This document shows positions 1-12,440 of a stretch of 64,000 nucleotides of DNA, in pieces (the stretch's first letter is position 1; each line of letters opens with the position of its first letter). A program made the translations under genes and the position numbers. Below the pieces are notes generated by a model. The model was not told the origin of the DNA. It did no database searches and worked only from the letters and a program-made list of their open reading frames with translations. Origin of the DNA: Membranipora membranacea (taxonomy: Eukaryota > Bryozoa > Gymnolaemata > Cheilostomatida > Membraniporidae); the NCBI GenBank assembly GCA_914767715.1, contig OU612072.1:25918001-25982000 (forward strand), read 5' to 3'.

Positions 1-2190
1 AATTCTATTAATTAAAATTTTGAAACCAACAGTAGTATTTATTGTAAAAAATCTTAATCTAAAGGAAGAATAATTACTAATGCCAAAGTGAAAACACAGA
101 ATGGCTCTCAATATTTCTCACACACAAATTTTCTTTTGCCTCCAATTTCCAAATAAGTGTTGCAGTAGGAGGCAAGGTGATCACAGGACTATTATATAAA
201 ATATATACATAACATATATTATATAAAAAGATTAAAATCAAATAGAAAGTTAATATGGAACACAATCTCAGACATACTTAAAAAGTTCAGATGTCTTCTA
301 TTTAAACAATTTCATATGAAAATATCTCCGTCAAATTTAGGTTAACTGACCTAAGTAATTGATGCTTGATCTTCTTTGTATGGTCTCCTCTACTCTCCCT
401 TACAGTACAGTACTGAATATACGCTGTCGGCATCCGTCTTTTATACTATGCTTCTCTCATTAATCAAAGCCTGAGTTTGTGTAAGAAATAGCGTTGAAAG
501 GCTTTCTTCTCCTTTGTGATGCGCCTATGCCCACAAAAGGTAAGGCTTCGCCTTTAATTTATGAACACCCCATATTCAATCAATGATAGCGAAAACTGTT
601 GACGCAAATCCGAAATCAAAGGCAGCGCAGCGAGTATATATAAATTGTTTGCTCACTCGAAAGCAAGAAATGATTGAAAACATGTTGTCTTTAAGCGTTG
701 ATCCAGTGCAAAAAATTCTTTATTGGCGTTAACTCACTATCAAAGTTAATTTTGCAAAACTTGGTATGCAGCCAAGTTATTTCTGATTCACTAAACAATT
801 TCAAGGTTATTCTCTCACCAAGGGGTAATTTATGATTAGTAGAAGCCAAACAGAAATTCAGGGCTTCAAACTGTATACATGAGAATTTTACAACAAGTTT
901 TCTATCTTTTATTGCATTAAAGCATATTGACACTCAATGTATGTGTCTTGTGCCTCACAAATGTGTTGTTCATCTGAAGTTTAATTGAAGAAAAGAAAAG
1001 CTAGGTTATGTTTTTTGCACAGTAAACACTATAAGTGATTTTGCTTAGTCACCTTCATGTTGCAGGCAGTGATAAATCCCTGTTGAAAGCAGTAGACCTT
1101 TATAAATGGTTGTCATGTCTTTAATTTCATCCAATGGATTTCTGCCAGGTGTTGTCCCTCATTATAGGGGGCCATGAACAGCTGAGCCCATGTATTTGCA
1201 TTATTTGTAATTGCTAGCAGACCACATCTTTTGGTCTGACTGCCAGGAAAATGATGCTACATATTAAAACCACAGAGTAAACAGGCTGGCCATCAAATAA
1301 GTTCTCAAACCACAAAATTTGGTGCACAGAGCTTTTTCTAGCTGTTAGATGAAGCAAAACAGCACCCTAGATACAACACTGTAATCTTGCAATGCTAACT
1401 TGATGACATACCCCAAAGTCATCGAGTTGACAAAAACAAATATACAATGTTGGTCACCAGCTCATCACTTACCGATGGTGACCAGGAGATCAAAATATGT
1501 TATTAGGGCAATGTCATCTATGAGAAGGTTGTGACGCACAGGAGTTTCACAACTTAATATAGTATATATGTGTGGAAGAAAAGGCAGAAAACATTCTCAG
1601 AAATCTTCTTGACCTAATTCCAACTCTAAGTTTCCCTCTAAGCACTAGTAAGTGATGAGGTCACCAGCACTTTATGGAGAATTAGTTATGCTGTTAGGTA
1701 ACCATCATGTTGCTAGGTTACCCTCATGCTGCTAGGTTAGCTCATGTAGATGCAGGCCAGTATTTCTAGGGGAGGCAGGGATGCTCAGCCACCCCTAGAA
1801 TGCTCAATCGAGTGCCCTAAAAATGGAATGTTCCAGTTCAGAATCTGCTTATTTGGGACTTTTATTTGCAATTAATCACTAATTGTCACATAATAAGATA
1901 GAATATAATACATATCTGTCATATATGGTACCAATTCTAGCCTCATTCTGAACCATGTTGATTTTGACAGTAAACAGTAAAAACAAAGGAGGAAATTAAA
2001 GTGACTAGACAGATAAGACTATGGTTAAGTAAATGTAACTAATTCACTGTTAAACAGTGTGGAATGATAGCACTGTTTGCTTGCTCTGTTTGAGGCTTTG
2101 CTCAACATTTTAACAACGGGCTCGACAATATCAGACGACAAATCAAAGTCACTTTAAATTCACTTAGTCCTGTGGATTTATGCAGCGGTT
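1..2190. other. Non-genic repeat-derived stretch
   Basis: No gene is supported here. The stretch has a close counterpart at 33,487-35,530, and its first 170 bases also occur at 24,637-24,810. From about 1,290 it contains fragments of the foldback family seen further on, with the shared block 'CACAAAATTTGGTGCACAGA' and 'CTAGCTGTTA'. Short open frames such as 691-933 (minus) are not conserved as protein in the counterpart. Confidence 0.6.
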
Positions 2191-5100
2191 AGAAATGCAA
2201 ATTCAGTCAAAAAATGGTCACATCCACTGATATTTGGCAATCTCATCATCAACCTGATTCCTTTGCCATCAAAGACAAATGGATAATAGTGTAGCTTTTC
2301 TATGTACTGTTCAAGTATTTAATCAATTGACTGGTTGATCTATAAAATTGTATGTTTTCAATTAACTCTGTAGAACTATTCATTCCTACTATCAGTTAAA
2401 TCTTCGATCTTAATTATTTGTATTTATTGTAACCAATGTATCCTTTACAGATAAATCCAGCCTAGTAAGAGTGGTTATCATGTACATGTCATTAAAAATT
2501 TCCGCAAAACAAGGGTCCATTCAGATGTAGGATAAAATATTTGTCTTTGTCCACTAAATGACATTGGGCAATCTCATCATTAACTTTATTTTGCTAAATT
2601 GCAGTTATTTATCTATACAGTTATCTCTGCTTGACCTAACAGATAGAAATAGCTCAACACATTAATTTTTGTTGTTCAAGAACTTTGGTCATCACAGTTT
2701 GCAGATTTTTTTTAATTAAATGGGGTAGGAGGTTCTATAGATGATCATGCTATCAGCGTTAGGTCTGTTTATAAGATTAAGTAAACAAGGGATCCATTAT
2801 TCATGTAAATCATTATATATTACCACAATATTACCGCTAGACATTTTTGAATGTGCATCAAGCCTTTTATGAGGTGCATGACACTCTTGTAAATAAATCG
2901 AGGTCCGGTTTCTGTCTGTAAATCAGTTTAAGCCAAGTTGAGATGGGAGGGGGTCGACTGAACAATTCCTAATATTCAGGCAGATTGGTAAATTTGTTGA
3001 CAAATTATTGTCCAATTGGGTGCCCAACCATTTTTAAATTTTCATATGCTTAAAGTGCTCGGCTTGACAGTGATTGAGGGCTAGAGCCTTATTGATATTG
3101 GACGGACAAGCGTTGTGTGGGGGCAAGGAAATATCTTTTAATTTTTTATTTGTTCAATATTGAGGAATCTGATGCATGCTTTTGATCAAATAACTACTTT
3201 AAACTTGATGTTTATCATGACAAAAGAGTGTGATACAAATTGAATATAGGTTTTAGGTTGATGTTAGGAGCAAAGGGAAAATCAACAGGAATTCGATTAG
3301 CTGATATCAAAACTTCCTAAGTCGGAAAAACTAGGTCGACACTACCCAGATTAACACGTTCATAGGTATCCTGTTTGCTTTGGCTTTGGAATCAGAACAG
3401 ACAGATTCGAAGATAACTACTACTAACTTCTATCCACAGAAATGTAATTTTTCACAATGACGGTATTTGAGGGGATAAAAGAGTCTAGGATTCGATAATC
3501 AGAGTATTCACATTCAGTGCAGGCTAATTTACAGACATAAATAGAACCATCATTTATTTTTACATGAACCGCATAAATGGCTTTAAAGATGCACATTAAA
3601 AAGATCTGAAAGTAATCATGTGGTCATATATATGACCTATTTAGGAATAATGAATCCTAACACTGATCACATAGTCATCCTCAATACCTCCAACCCGGAG
3701 TTAGTATTAAAGTTTCTGCAAACCTTGGTGACATCTTCTCAATGTAAATATTACTCACTGGTTGTATAGACATGAAAAGATAAGCCATTTGGCTTTACTG
3801 GAGCGTATTACATGTCAGTAGCTGTTAATTTTGAAATATAGGAGTTCCAACTCCAAGTACCAAAGTTTCTATTATTCACGTCTGGTACCTCAGTATTTTC
3901 TTGCTGAATTTGATCCCCCTAGTTTATCTGGGCATGCCTGACAAAATTCTCGATCCACAAAATTTAATGTGTTGAGCTATTTCTAGCTGTTAAATCAAGC
4001 AAAAAAACAGTCCAGATAAATATCTGTAAATTTGCAAAACAAAGATGATGATGACTTTGCGGAATATCATCAAGTTGACAACAACAAATCTGTTATCTTA
4101 CATCAAAATGGATTAGTCTTTTGCAGAGATTTATTGCGATCTACATCAAAGTAACTCTCATCACGCTATTAATGTTTATCTGACCATCACTAGTTAGTGA
4201 TATAAAAATATAAATATAAAATATAAATTGAAGATTCAATCCAGAGTTGGATTATTTCTCTGTTGCTTGGACAGAGACTTCATTTGTTAGGTCAACCGGT
4301 CAATTAATCAATATATTGAGCTGTACATTCCTGTTATTGCTGAAATCAGGTTGATGACATTGATAAAACAGCTAAAAATAGCTAAACACATTAAATTTTG
4401 TGGTTTGAGAACTTTGTCCAGTTCGCGCAGATTACCCAAGGGAGTGGGGGGCTCAAATTCTGCAAAAAAATACTGAGGTACCAGAAGTAAATAGAAACTT
4501 CGGTACTTGGAGTTTGAACACATTGTGTTTAACAATAAACAGCTACTGACATGTAATATGCTCCAGGAAAGCCGAATGGCTCATCTTTTCATGTCAATAC
4601 AACCAGTGAGTGATATTTGCATTGAGAAGATGTCACCAAGGTTTGCAGAAACTTTCATACTAAATCCGGGTTGGAGGTATTAAGGATGCCTACGTGATCA
4701 GTGTTAGGATTCATTATTCCTAAATAGGTCATAATATGACCTAATTAGGAATAATCAATCCTAACGCATATTATATATCACCACATTATTACCTTCAGAT
4801 CTTTTTAATGTTCATTTTAAAAGCCATTTATGATGTCATGGAACTGTTGTAAAAATAAATGATGGTTCTATTTATGTCTGTAAATTACTCTGCACTGAAC
4901 ATGAACACTTTGATGGTCCAATACTAGACTATTTTCCCTCTTCAAATTTCGTCATCATAAACAAATCACAGTTCTGTAGATAAACGTAGTCATCTTTGAA
5001 TCTGTCAGCGCTATTCTAAAAATAAAGCAAATAGGAAACCTATGAACATGTTTACACTGCATATCGTCGAGCTAGTTTTTCCGATTTCACAAGTTTTTAT

Positions 5101-5412
5101 ACCAACTAATCTAATTCCTGTCGATTTTCCCTATGCTCCTAACATCAGTCAGTCATTTTAGCTTGTGATATCGGATTCAAACGGATATCGGGGAATTTTA
5201 GGTCAATTAGACACCATCTTGCCGCAATCCAATAGTCCAAGGCTCCAATTGATAGTCAATGCAGAGATACTGTATTTGCCTGAAGATTAGGAATTGTTGA
5301 GTTGACCCCTTCCCACCTCAACTTGGCCTAAAATGATTTACAGACAGAAATCGGACCTTCATCTATTTTAAAAATTCCTTCACTGACATGTTGCTAGTAG
5401 TCTGACTTATAT

Positions 5413-6965
5413 TTATGGATATGGATAATTTATTCTGTCTCTGCCAAGTGGTTGAGAAATAAAAGCGTCTGTTGAGCTCATAATAAAAATATTGAAATAC
5501 TGTATAACATAAAAATGTTGCAGTGTTGTACCGTTATAAAATGAAACTCAGAAAATTTTTTTATTTAATAATTTGATGCATTGTGCTCTAAGACAGTTCA
5601 TACGAATATCAACTCTACACTTCAAGGCACGGTAGCACCCTGAAGGTAGCTTATCTAGCTCAAAAAGAGGGTCATTCTCAGTGGCGTACATTCTAAGGCA
5701 CTTGTGAAAACAACGTTCATAGACATCAGATATGTTGGAGAATCTGCATCCTGCTAGATAACCTGCTATGGACATCACATTGCCAATAGATTTTTCACAA
5801 TAATTGGACATATGACCAAAAACAGTGCACAGATAGTAAATAAAAACGCACTCAATGAACGTGACATAGCATCTCAATCTGATTGGTTTAGGCACTTTGA
5901 GGAATGATAGATGTTCCATAATAAAAATTCTTTTTCTAGCTTTCCTAACATACACTATGGTATGATCTTTAAAAGTGAGCTTAGAGTCAATAGAAGTGCC
6001 AAGGTATACAAATTGATCGACTTGTTGAACCTCAGTACTGGTAATGATGATGTTATCACAGCTTGGATTATTATATTTGTTACTAATAATCATTTCCTTT
6101 GTTTTTGTGACATTTAGTATGAGGTCATTGGCACAGAACCAGTCAGTGAGGAATTCCACAGCTGAGTCCAGTGTTGATGGTGTCTTAGATGTGCAGAGCA
6201 CTAATAGGATAGTGTCATCTGCGTATTTGATCAGGTGGTAGTTACTATATAGTGGTAAAGGCATATTCTGGACATATATGGAGAATAGCAGTGGGCTCCA
6301 GACGCACCCCTGTGGACTGCCAGTGGATGTTGTTTTGACAGCAGAGAATTGACATTTAACTTCCAGTTTTTGTCTCCTATCTGTCAGGAAGTTGTATATA
6401 AGGTTGATGATGTTGCCGTGTAGGGGGGAATTTACGAGTTGGTCTATCAGCGTATTGGGGCTAATGGTGTTAAAAGCACTCGTAAAATCAACAAACAAGC
6501 AGTGTACATAATTTTTGGAGTTGGAGTCAAGATTTTTAGTAACTATATCAAGTAACATTGCTAGTGCATCCTCTGTAGACCTGCGCTCTCTGTAGGTGAA
6601 CTGGGACTCGTCCATCATACAGCCCAATATCATAGGTTTGGTGACCCTCTAAAATGTTTTAGCCACGATAGACGTAAGGGCCACTGGTCGATAATCCTTG
6701 GCTACGTTGGCAGTGTTTGATTTAGGAATTGGTTTTATTATAGCGGTTTTCCATATTAGCGGAACCTCACCCAGCTTGATGCAGCTGTTGAATAGATCAC
6801 AGAGAGGTTGACTCAGAGAATATGCCGCCATCTTCAGCACCCTGCCAGGAATGCCATCTGGCCCGGACCTTTGTTGGGGTCTGTTTGACGTAGACATTTG
6901 ATGACCTCATCTACGCGTATCTCAGGACACACGTCATTTAGTATCACACATTTTTTTAAACTGCA
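5413..6965 (-). mobile_element. 5'-truncated non-LTR retrotransposon (LINE-a, unit 1 copy)
   Basis: The minus strand encodes a reverse transcriptase fragment, followed by a short 3' UTR that ends in a 'TATCCA'-type tandem tail near 5,413-5,440. The element starts partway into ORF2, so it is 5'-truncated, as is usual for target-primed insertion. The same insertion sits at the equivalent place in unit 3 (43,125-44,690), where the tail has one more 6-bp unit. The insertion therefore predates the segmental duplication. Clade assignment (Rex1/CR1-like group) is inferred from the protein's look only. Confidence 0.85.
5548..6960 (-). pseudogene. Reverse transcriptase ORF2 fragment, LINE-a (broken)
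   Basis: This is the RT domain and C-terminal part of a LINE ORF2 polyprotein. Reading on the minus strand, visible RT motifs are 'GPDGIPGRVLK', 'RPVALTSIVAKTF', 'FVDFTSAFNT' (motif A), 'GSPQGCVWSPLLFSIYV' (motif B), 'KYADDTILL' (the catalytic YADD, motif C) and 'LGTSID' further on. An in-frame TAG at 6,646-6,648 replaces a glutamate codon that is intact in the unit 3 copy, and a shift near 6,890 separates the 'KKCVILNDVCPEIRVDEVIK' start. The APE endonuclease domain is missing. The protein cannot be made whole from this copy. Confidence 0.85.
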
Positions 6966-7569
6966 TGTTTCTAACATAATTAATTGTACATTAACTAAAA
7001 TACATTGAAAACATATAGGCGGCAATGAGCAAAATGATACAGTAAATTACGTTATGCAAAAGCAAGATGAAAATTTATTCAGTCTTACATATAAAGCACA
7101 TTGTGCACAACAATGGATCACCTTTTTCGGTGACTGTTTAGAATCGAAAGAGTAAAGTTTATGCTCATAACTTCTCTACTATTGGATTAATCATCAAACT
7201 CTATGATCAAATCCTCAGAAATACTCTCTAGTTTAATGGAAGCTGGTGTGTATAACATGTTGTGTGACCGCTTTTTTAGCTGGAGAAGGGTGCATGTTTT
7301 GGACCAAATAAAGCCAGTTTAGCCACAATGAAAAAACAAAAAAAGCCATAAAATTTTCTCAAGACGTAAAGCCATAATCAATAATCGCTTCGATCCGAAT
7401 CTCCTGCTGTTCATCACGCTGACAACAAATTTGGCTGATATATTTCTGAGTTTCTGAATTTAGCTGGAAATTTTGACCTAAATTAGTAAAAATTTGGGTT
7501 ATTGTCTGTTACAGTTGTGACAACCAGGATCTGTAAGCTGGTAAGATTATTGATGGAAGTGACAGTACA
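6966..7569. other. Intergenic; relic of an unidentified ORF on minus strand
   Basis: This stretch has a close copy at 44,700-45,250. On the minus strand at about 7,060-7,260, and better preserved at 44,764-44,976, there is an open stretch containing 'YTPASIKLESISEDLI' and 'LNSHQKQVI'. I do not recognise it with confidence. The 'LN..QKQ' feature is faintly like the start of PIF1/Helitron helicases, but no Walker motif is present. It is probably transposon debris. Confidence 0.25.
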
Positions 7570-8499
7570 AGCGATATATCACATCTTGTTTACTAAATCT
7601 CAAAAAACTGACCTAACGCTGATAGCTTGATCAACCATTGTACCTCCTACCCGGATTTAATTTAAGAAAATTCTGCAAAGTTTTATGACCAAAATTCTCA
7701 GACGACAAAATTTAATGTGTTCAGCTATTTCTAGCTGTCAGATCAAGCGAAGATAACAGCCTTGATAGATATCTGTCATATCGCAAAAACAAAGTTGATG
7801 ATGAGATTGCCAAATGTCATTTAGTGAACAAAGAAAAATCTTTTATCCTACATGAGTATGAACAGGTGTTTTGCAGACAACTTTACAGTCAAGTACATGA
7901 GAATCACTCTTACTAGGCTGGATTTATCTGTAAAGGATACATCGATGACAATATACACAAATAATAATGATCGAAGATTTAATTGATAGTAGGAATGAAT
8001 ATTTCTACAGGGTTAATTGAAAAGATTCAATTTTATAGATCAACCGTTCAATTGATTAAATAATTGAACAGTTCATAGAAAAGCTACCACTATAATCAAT
8101 TTGTCTTTAATGGCGAAGAAATCAGGTTGATGATGAGGTTTCATAATATCAGTGGATGTGAACAAATTATTTATAATGTGAAATATGAAAACATCTAAAT
8201 AAGGGTAATCTAGCAACATGACTGTTTGTTCATAAAATCTCAGTCACCTCATCGTTCACTGGTGCTCAGAAGGAAAATGAAGAATTGGTATGAGGGCAAG
8301 GTCATTATTCAGAAAGTTTTCTACATCTGATCCACTCATTGTGGCGACCAAACAAAAAGCTGTGACCCACATAACTCATAGCCTATGTATCCTAGCAAAA
8401 AATGACAACAATATGGTGTATAGTTTTAAGGTTGGACATTTTAAAACAGTTGGAAAAACAGTCTCTATGATAAATACAGAATAAATTATGACCTATCAA

Positions 8500-8748
8500 A
8501 GGATACACGATAAAGATCAATTTATACATGAGTTCCTAAGCAAATGCCCATCAGGACGCTACCGCACCAGTAGGTACAGAGTTGCCTGGGGTCTAGACTG
8601 CTTTTTATGCAATCTGATTCACCCACTAAACAATATTCTTTTTTAACCTGTACCACAGGGACCTGATTTTTCTATGTTTTGTCTTTTGCAATTGTATACA
8701 CCGAATTCCACGGCTTTTTGTGAGTGATAGTAATAAATCCATCCATCC
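8500..8748 (+). mobile_element. 3' end of a LINE (LINE-b, unit 1 copy)
   Basis: This is a severely 5'-truncated non-LTR element. It keeps the last residues of ORF2 ('FLSKCPSGRYRT' to 'LNNILF' and stop, near 8,645) and a short 3' UTR ending 'GTAATAAATCCATCCATCC'. The same C-terminus and tail occur in LINE-d at 21,000-23,329, so both belong to one family. It sits inside a sequence (8,358-8,500) that is also part of the 703-bp TIR element at 25,191-25,893. A copy is at 46,205-46,430. Confidence 0.8.
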
Positions 8749-9288
8749 AACAGCACTCTGACTTCGGCTGTCCTACTAATGGGTCAAAAATCTCTGGGAA
8801 GCTGGTAATACAGTATGTTGATATACAATACACAGGATTAATAATTATTTAATTATCTGATATCAGAGAGGACTAGTTCTAATCTGTTTTCGACTTTTTT
8901 TCGGTTTCATATAATTGAGGCATAAAAAGGTATCAAAGTCTTAGATAATGTTTGTCAACCTGTACAAAAAAGCAGTATAGCCTGCAACAAAAGTTGTGGC
9001 ATATAAAAACAGCTTATTTTGAGCACGCATCACTTTGCATGGGAGTACATCAAATACAGTAAAGTAAATACATGAGTTTACATAAAGTATCGCCCCAAAC
9101 TAACATTAGTAGGAGGCAATAGCTGCAGTGAATATTTATTGCGATCAGCTGACTTACCAAACTTGAGCACTAGCTCACTTGCTTTGCCACATACAAATTT
9201 TGATTGGCAGTTTTAAGTCTCTATAACATATTAGCTAGGCACACTGCGATGCATATTAATTATGCAGTTTATTTATATTAATTGGTTT

Positions 9289-9406
9289 CACATCCTTGAT
9301 CGCCTGTTGCTAGATTGTCACAGGAGATTTTAAGACAAGCTAAAACGTAATCGCCATCTGCTTTAGTTATCCACATTGGAGGTTTGAATCTCTATTCCTC
9401 CCTTTC
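9289..9406 (-). pseudogene. AGXT2 pseudogene exon 10
   Basis: This is homologous to the terminal coding exon at 46,979-47,112. The acceptor 'TTGTAG' is kept, but 14 nt are missing after 'GGAGGAATAG' and there are further 1-nt losses, so the exon is 118 nt instead of 134 and the C-terminus is frameshifted. Confidence 0.88.
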
Positions 9407-9892
9407 CTACAACGAGAGCAGTGAGATATATTATTATGGTAAATATATCTACCCAGTTATCCTCTCTCCGAACAAATTATAAGGCTAAGAATTGATGGCT
9501 TGTTGAAGCTATATCATCATGTGACCTAGTGGCAGGGCCGTGGTTTAGAAAAACATGGTAGGGGAGGCAAAATTTTGTGGCGAGTCCTAAGCATCACCAA
9601 CAAGCTCCTATCTGAACAATTTAAGAGATATAATTAGCAAATGGATATCCAAGAGGAGCTGATTCTGACATGGTTTATTCAATTATAGTGTTTTAAGGCC
9701 ACTGTATTTAGCTTTGCCTCCCTGCCTCCGCGCCTCCCTAGACCTACGGACCTGAGTGGTAGTGCATTGTGGGAGCCACAAATGTCATATTCCTTTGCTA
9801 TTTGAGAAACATATTGAGCGTCAGTATATTGTATACACATACAGTATTTCACTCTAATTCTGGATCTGATCGCTACTTTTCTTATCTCTTAC

Positions 9893-9968
9893 CGCAAAGA
9901 ACTTTCATATCCTTCATATCTTCAAATATATCTCCAAACTGATCAGCAGGGAGAGGAGCTCTGCTTTC
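9893..9968 (-). pseudogene. AGXT2 pseudogene exon 9 (exon itself intact)
   Basis: 76 nt, the same length as its partner at 47,616-47,691. It reads 'SRAPLPADQFGDIFEDMKDM' and keeps acceptor and donor (GTAAGAG). Only a few substitutions separate the two copies. Confidence 0.9.
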
Positions 9969-10009
9969 CTATAAATAATTCGATAGAATAATTATTTGTG
10001 ATTTAGTTT

Positions 10010-10106
10010 CAGTCACTCAGTCACTCAGTCACTCAGGCACTCAGTCACTCAGTCACTCAGTCACTCAGTCACTCAGTCACTCAGTCACTCAGTCTGTCAG
10101 TCTATT
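10010..10106 (+). repeat. (CAGTCACT)n microsatellite/minisatellite, short allele
   Basis: About a dozen near-perfect 'CAGTCACT' units lie in the intron between exons 8 and 9 of the AGXT2 pseudogene. The same repeat at the same intron position in the intact gene (47,722-48,475) is roughly eight times longer. Confidence 0.95.
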
Positions 10107-10381
10107 GCCTGCGCTCACTGTTTGGTGGACCACTCTTGCACAACTAGCAGGTCAGCTGCTACTCTCGTCTTTCTGGCTATCTGGTCGGGCTGTTATCAAT
10201 ATTCCAGTCATTTTGAAGCGTAAACACCAGAGAGTAACCCAACGTGCAAGCATTGTCTATCTCTTGAAAAACACCTACATGGCGTAGTTTAGGCGGTATT
10301 ACATGCAAAAATTGTCCTATATTTGTAAGCATTTAGGGACAGCTGATAGAAACCCAACCCTCAACCCCAGAAGTAACTGAC

Positions 10382-10504
10382 CTTGTCATCCACAAACTCT
10401 ATACCAAGCATGAATCCCTTTCCTCTGACATCACCGACAAACTTGAACTCATCTCTTAGCTCAGCTAGCTTCAGTAAGAAGCATGTACCGAGCTCATGGG
10501 CGAT
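10382..10504 (-). pseudogene. AGXT2 pseudogene exon 8 (exon itself intact)
   Basis: 123 nt, in frame, with splice sites kept ('TTTTAG' acceptor, 'GTCAGT' donor). It reads '[20 protein letters not shown]' and then '[19 protein letters not shown]', which matches the AGXT2 family in its C-terminal domain. Confidence 0.9.
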
Positions 10505-10737
10505 CTAAAACAATAAAAAACTTTGTACCAAGCTCACAGTGTTCTTAAGGAAGGAAGCGATAAAAGTAATTTTACGCAATGTTAACACTCAACCCATGTA
10601 ATGCCTGGACAATGATAGCACGATATGCAGATATAAACTAATGCGCGCTTGTCTCCACATAATTATGGTATTATTATCAAGTACATACTATGTATAGACA
10701 GAAATATAATTCTAAATATTACCTATACAAGTTTTAC

Positions 10738-10933
10738 CTGGATTCGTTCAGCAAAGACTCCGCCAATCCTGCCTTTAGGAGAGTAGCACGACAGGGCGTC
10801 TTGTATCTCATTGATATATTCACTGAGCCTGACATTCTCCTGCTTGGCAGTCACATGATTTAATAGCTTGTACAGGTGAATCTCTGCAGGCTTTACCTCC
10901 CCATGGTCCTTTGTACGGGTCGGGATTTCTCAA
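10738..10933 (-). pseudogene. AGXT2 pseudogene exon 5 (2-nt deletion)
   Basis: 196 nt against 198 nt in the intact exon at 51,122-51,319. It reads 'RNPDPYKGPWGGKACRDSPV', then loses two bases within 'CAGGCCTGCAGTGAA' of the intact copy, so the frame runs into TGA right after 'GECQAQ'. The first base after the acceptor has changed from G to T. Confidence 0.9.
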
Positions 10934-11450
10934 CTGACAGCAGAAAAGAATATGTCTGTAACATTATTGATTCAACACCAGAAAAAATTATCAACTGCAC
11001 TTGGAGTTAAGTATTCATAGGGTGAAGAGAGTTGGGTTTTCTCAACTGTCAACAAAAAGTGTCATTTGTGTATGAAAGACGTGGGCTCAATTTCACAACC
11101 TCGATTATATATCCCATCCGTTAATAAATTAGAATCCAAAAAATGATTGCAACTTAGTCTGGAGTTGCCCTTCCATGCTATTTATTGTTGAGTATGTTGA
11201 AACCTGAAAGTTTGGGGCGCTGTCAATTTCATTCAGAGTTTGTGTTTGTAAATTGCAATAGATTGAGCACCCCCAGTTAGGTGCCTCACTTTAGCTAGCT
11301 TATAGTCTCCTAAGTAGGTTTCTTATCAATCTAATGGTCTTTGTACTTCAACCAGACTTTTCGTAGGTTCTGAAGGTTTTGTTGGATTAAAAGCCTAAAA
11401 ATTATAAATCAAGGTTAGGCTGAGAAGGCACATGCGTGGATCATACTAAC

Positions 11451-11639
11451 TTTGTGAATAGCAGTGTCTGATTGGTGGTTGTAATACAAGCTGCCTAAAA
11501 ATGTTAGACCCATCGCGGTAGGGCTGGCTCAATGGTAAGCCCCTCTAAATACCATCTTGTCTATACACCCTGTGTACATATGAGCCATAAACAAAGCAAG
11601 ATTATTAGCCTCAGATCCTGAGTTCACAAAATAAACCAG
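11451..11639 (-). pseudogene. AGXT2 pseudogene exon 4 (stop and dead acceptor)
   Basis: 189 nt, the same length as the intact exon 52,277-52,465. It reads '[20 protein letters not shown]' and 'MVFRGAYH', then a TGA where the intact gene has glycine. The 3' splice site CAG is CTG here. Confidence 0.9.
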
Positions 11640-12104
11640 CAGCAGAAGAATATGTAACTAGATTAATAAATTTTGAGTGATGAGCATTTAAGATCTTGAT
11701 CGGTCTCAGCAATCTATTTTTCTGGAACTGCCTGATCATCCTGGAAAATCCCAGTTTATTGCTGCATTGTGTAGAGTGGATGTTGATAAAGTGCAAAATT
11801 GGGGATTATACTTATTATATATGTTCTAAACTGCACACAAAACAGTATTATCTAGTCATCACCATACCCTCCCTGTAGTCTTACAATGAACATATTTCTC
11901 TCCTATGTCAAAAAGTTGTCCTCTATTTTGACAGCAGAGGACAGCTCCTATGAAGAATAAAATCTTCACTCTTGCGTTGAGGTTTCACAATGTAAGAGTA
12001 TGATAGTTATTGATCAATGTCCAAGGGCCTCAATTTGGGATAAGACCTGGGGATCGGTGTCAATAATTTTTTCAAGAGCTGAACTTGAATACTGCAAAAT
12101 TGAC

Positions 12105-12440
12105 TTATGTGCTAGATTCAAAATTTGTATTACATTCCTCTGCACATTAAGCAAACCAAGGTCAACAGCCTATTTTACGTTCCAAATCATGAAATATCAA
12201 ACCATGATCCCAGCAATTTAATTAGAAAATAAAATACACACAGCCAGCTGCAGATCAGAGGCTAAGTTTATATTTCAGCAGAATTTAAAATTGGTTTACC
12301 TTTAAATATTAACACTCATTTGTTTGACTGTGACATCAATGCCATGTAACTGCAGATTATGGTATAAATAACTTCAGGGACATTGCAGGGCAGAAGAATA
12401 TCCAGAATATTATACATTTGAGACGGCTAGTAAGTCCTAT
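12105..12440. repeat. Intron 3 segment, present three times in the array
   Basis: This intron 3 stretch ('CTCTGCACATTAAGCAAACC' and about 300 bases beyond it) recurs at 15,718-16,042 in unit 1 and at 26,640-26,970 in unit 2. A diverged counterpart is at about 52,890-53,280 in unit 3. Within unit 1 the two copies flank the LINE at 12,429-15,351, so a local tandem duplication accompanied or preceded that insertion. Confidence 0.8.

Larger units (their letters stand above)
2195..8170. repeat. Nested long inverted repeats (foldback family)
   Basis: Two pairs of long inverted arms are nested. The outer left arm (about 2,195-2,870) is the reverse complement of about 7,570-8,170. The inner left arm (about 2,905-4,105) is the reverse complement of about 4,360-5,345. 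Inner arm tips share 'GTCTGTAAATCA' next to 'GGTCCG' and a 'CCAAGTTGAGRTGGGA' block, followed in both by 'CAATTCCTAAT'. A LINE lies between the inner and outer right arms. No transposase is recognisable, so the family appears non-autonomous. Arm limits are approximate, read by eye. Confidence 0.65.

Noticed and set aside
8290-8484. 64-codon plus-strand frame
   Set aside because: It lies in sequence shared with the 703-bp TIR element and the frame is not kept in the copies.
10010-10106. Regular short repeats resembling a CRISPR array
   Set aside because: The units are contiguous 8-mers without spacers, and the DNA is animal.
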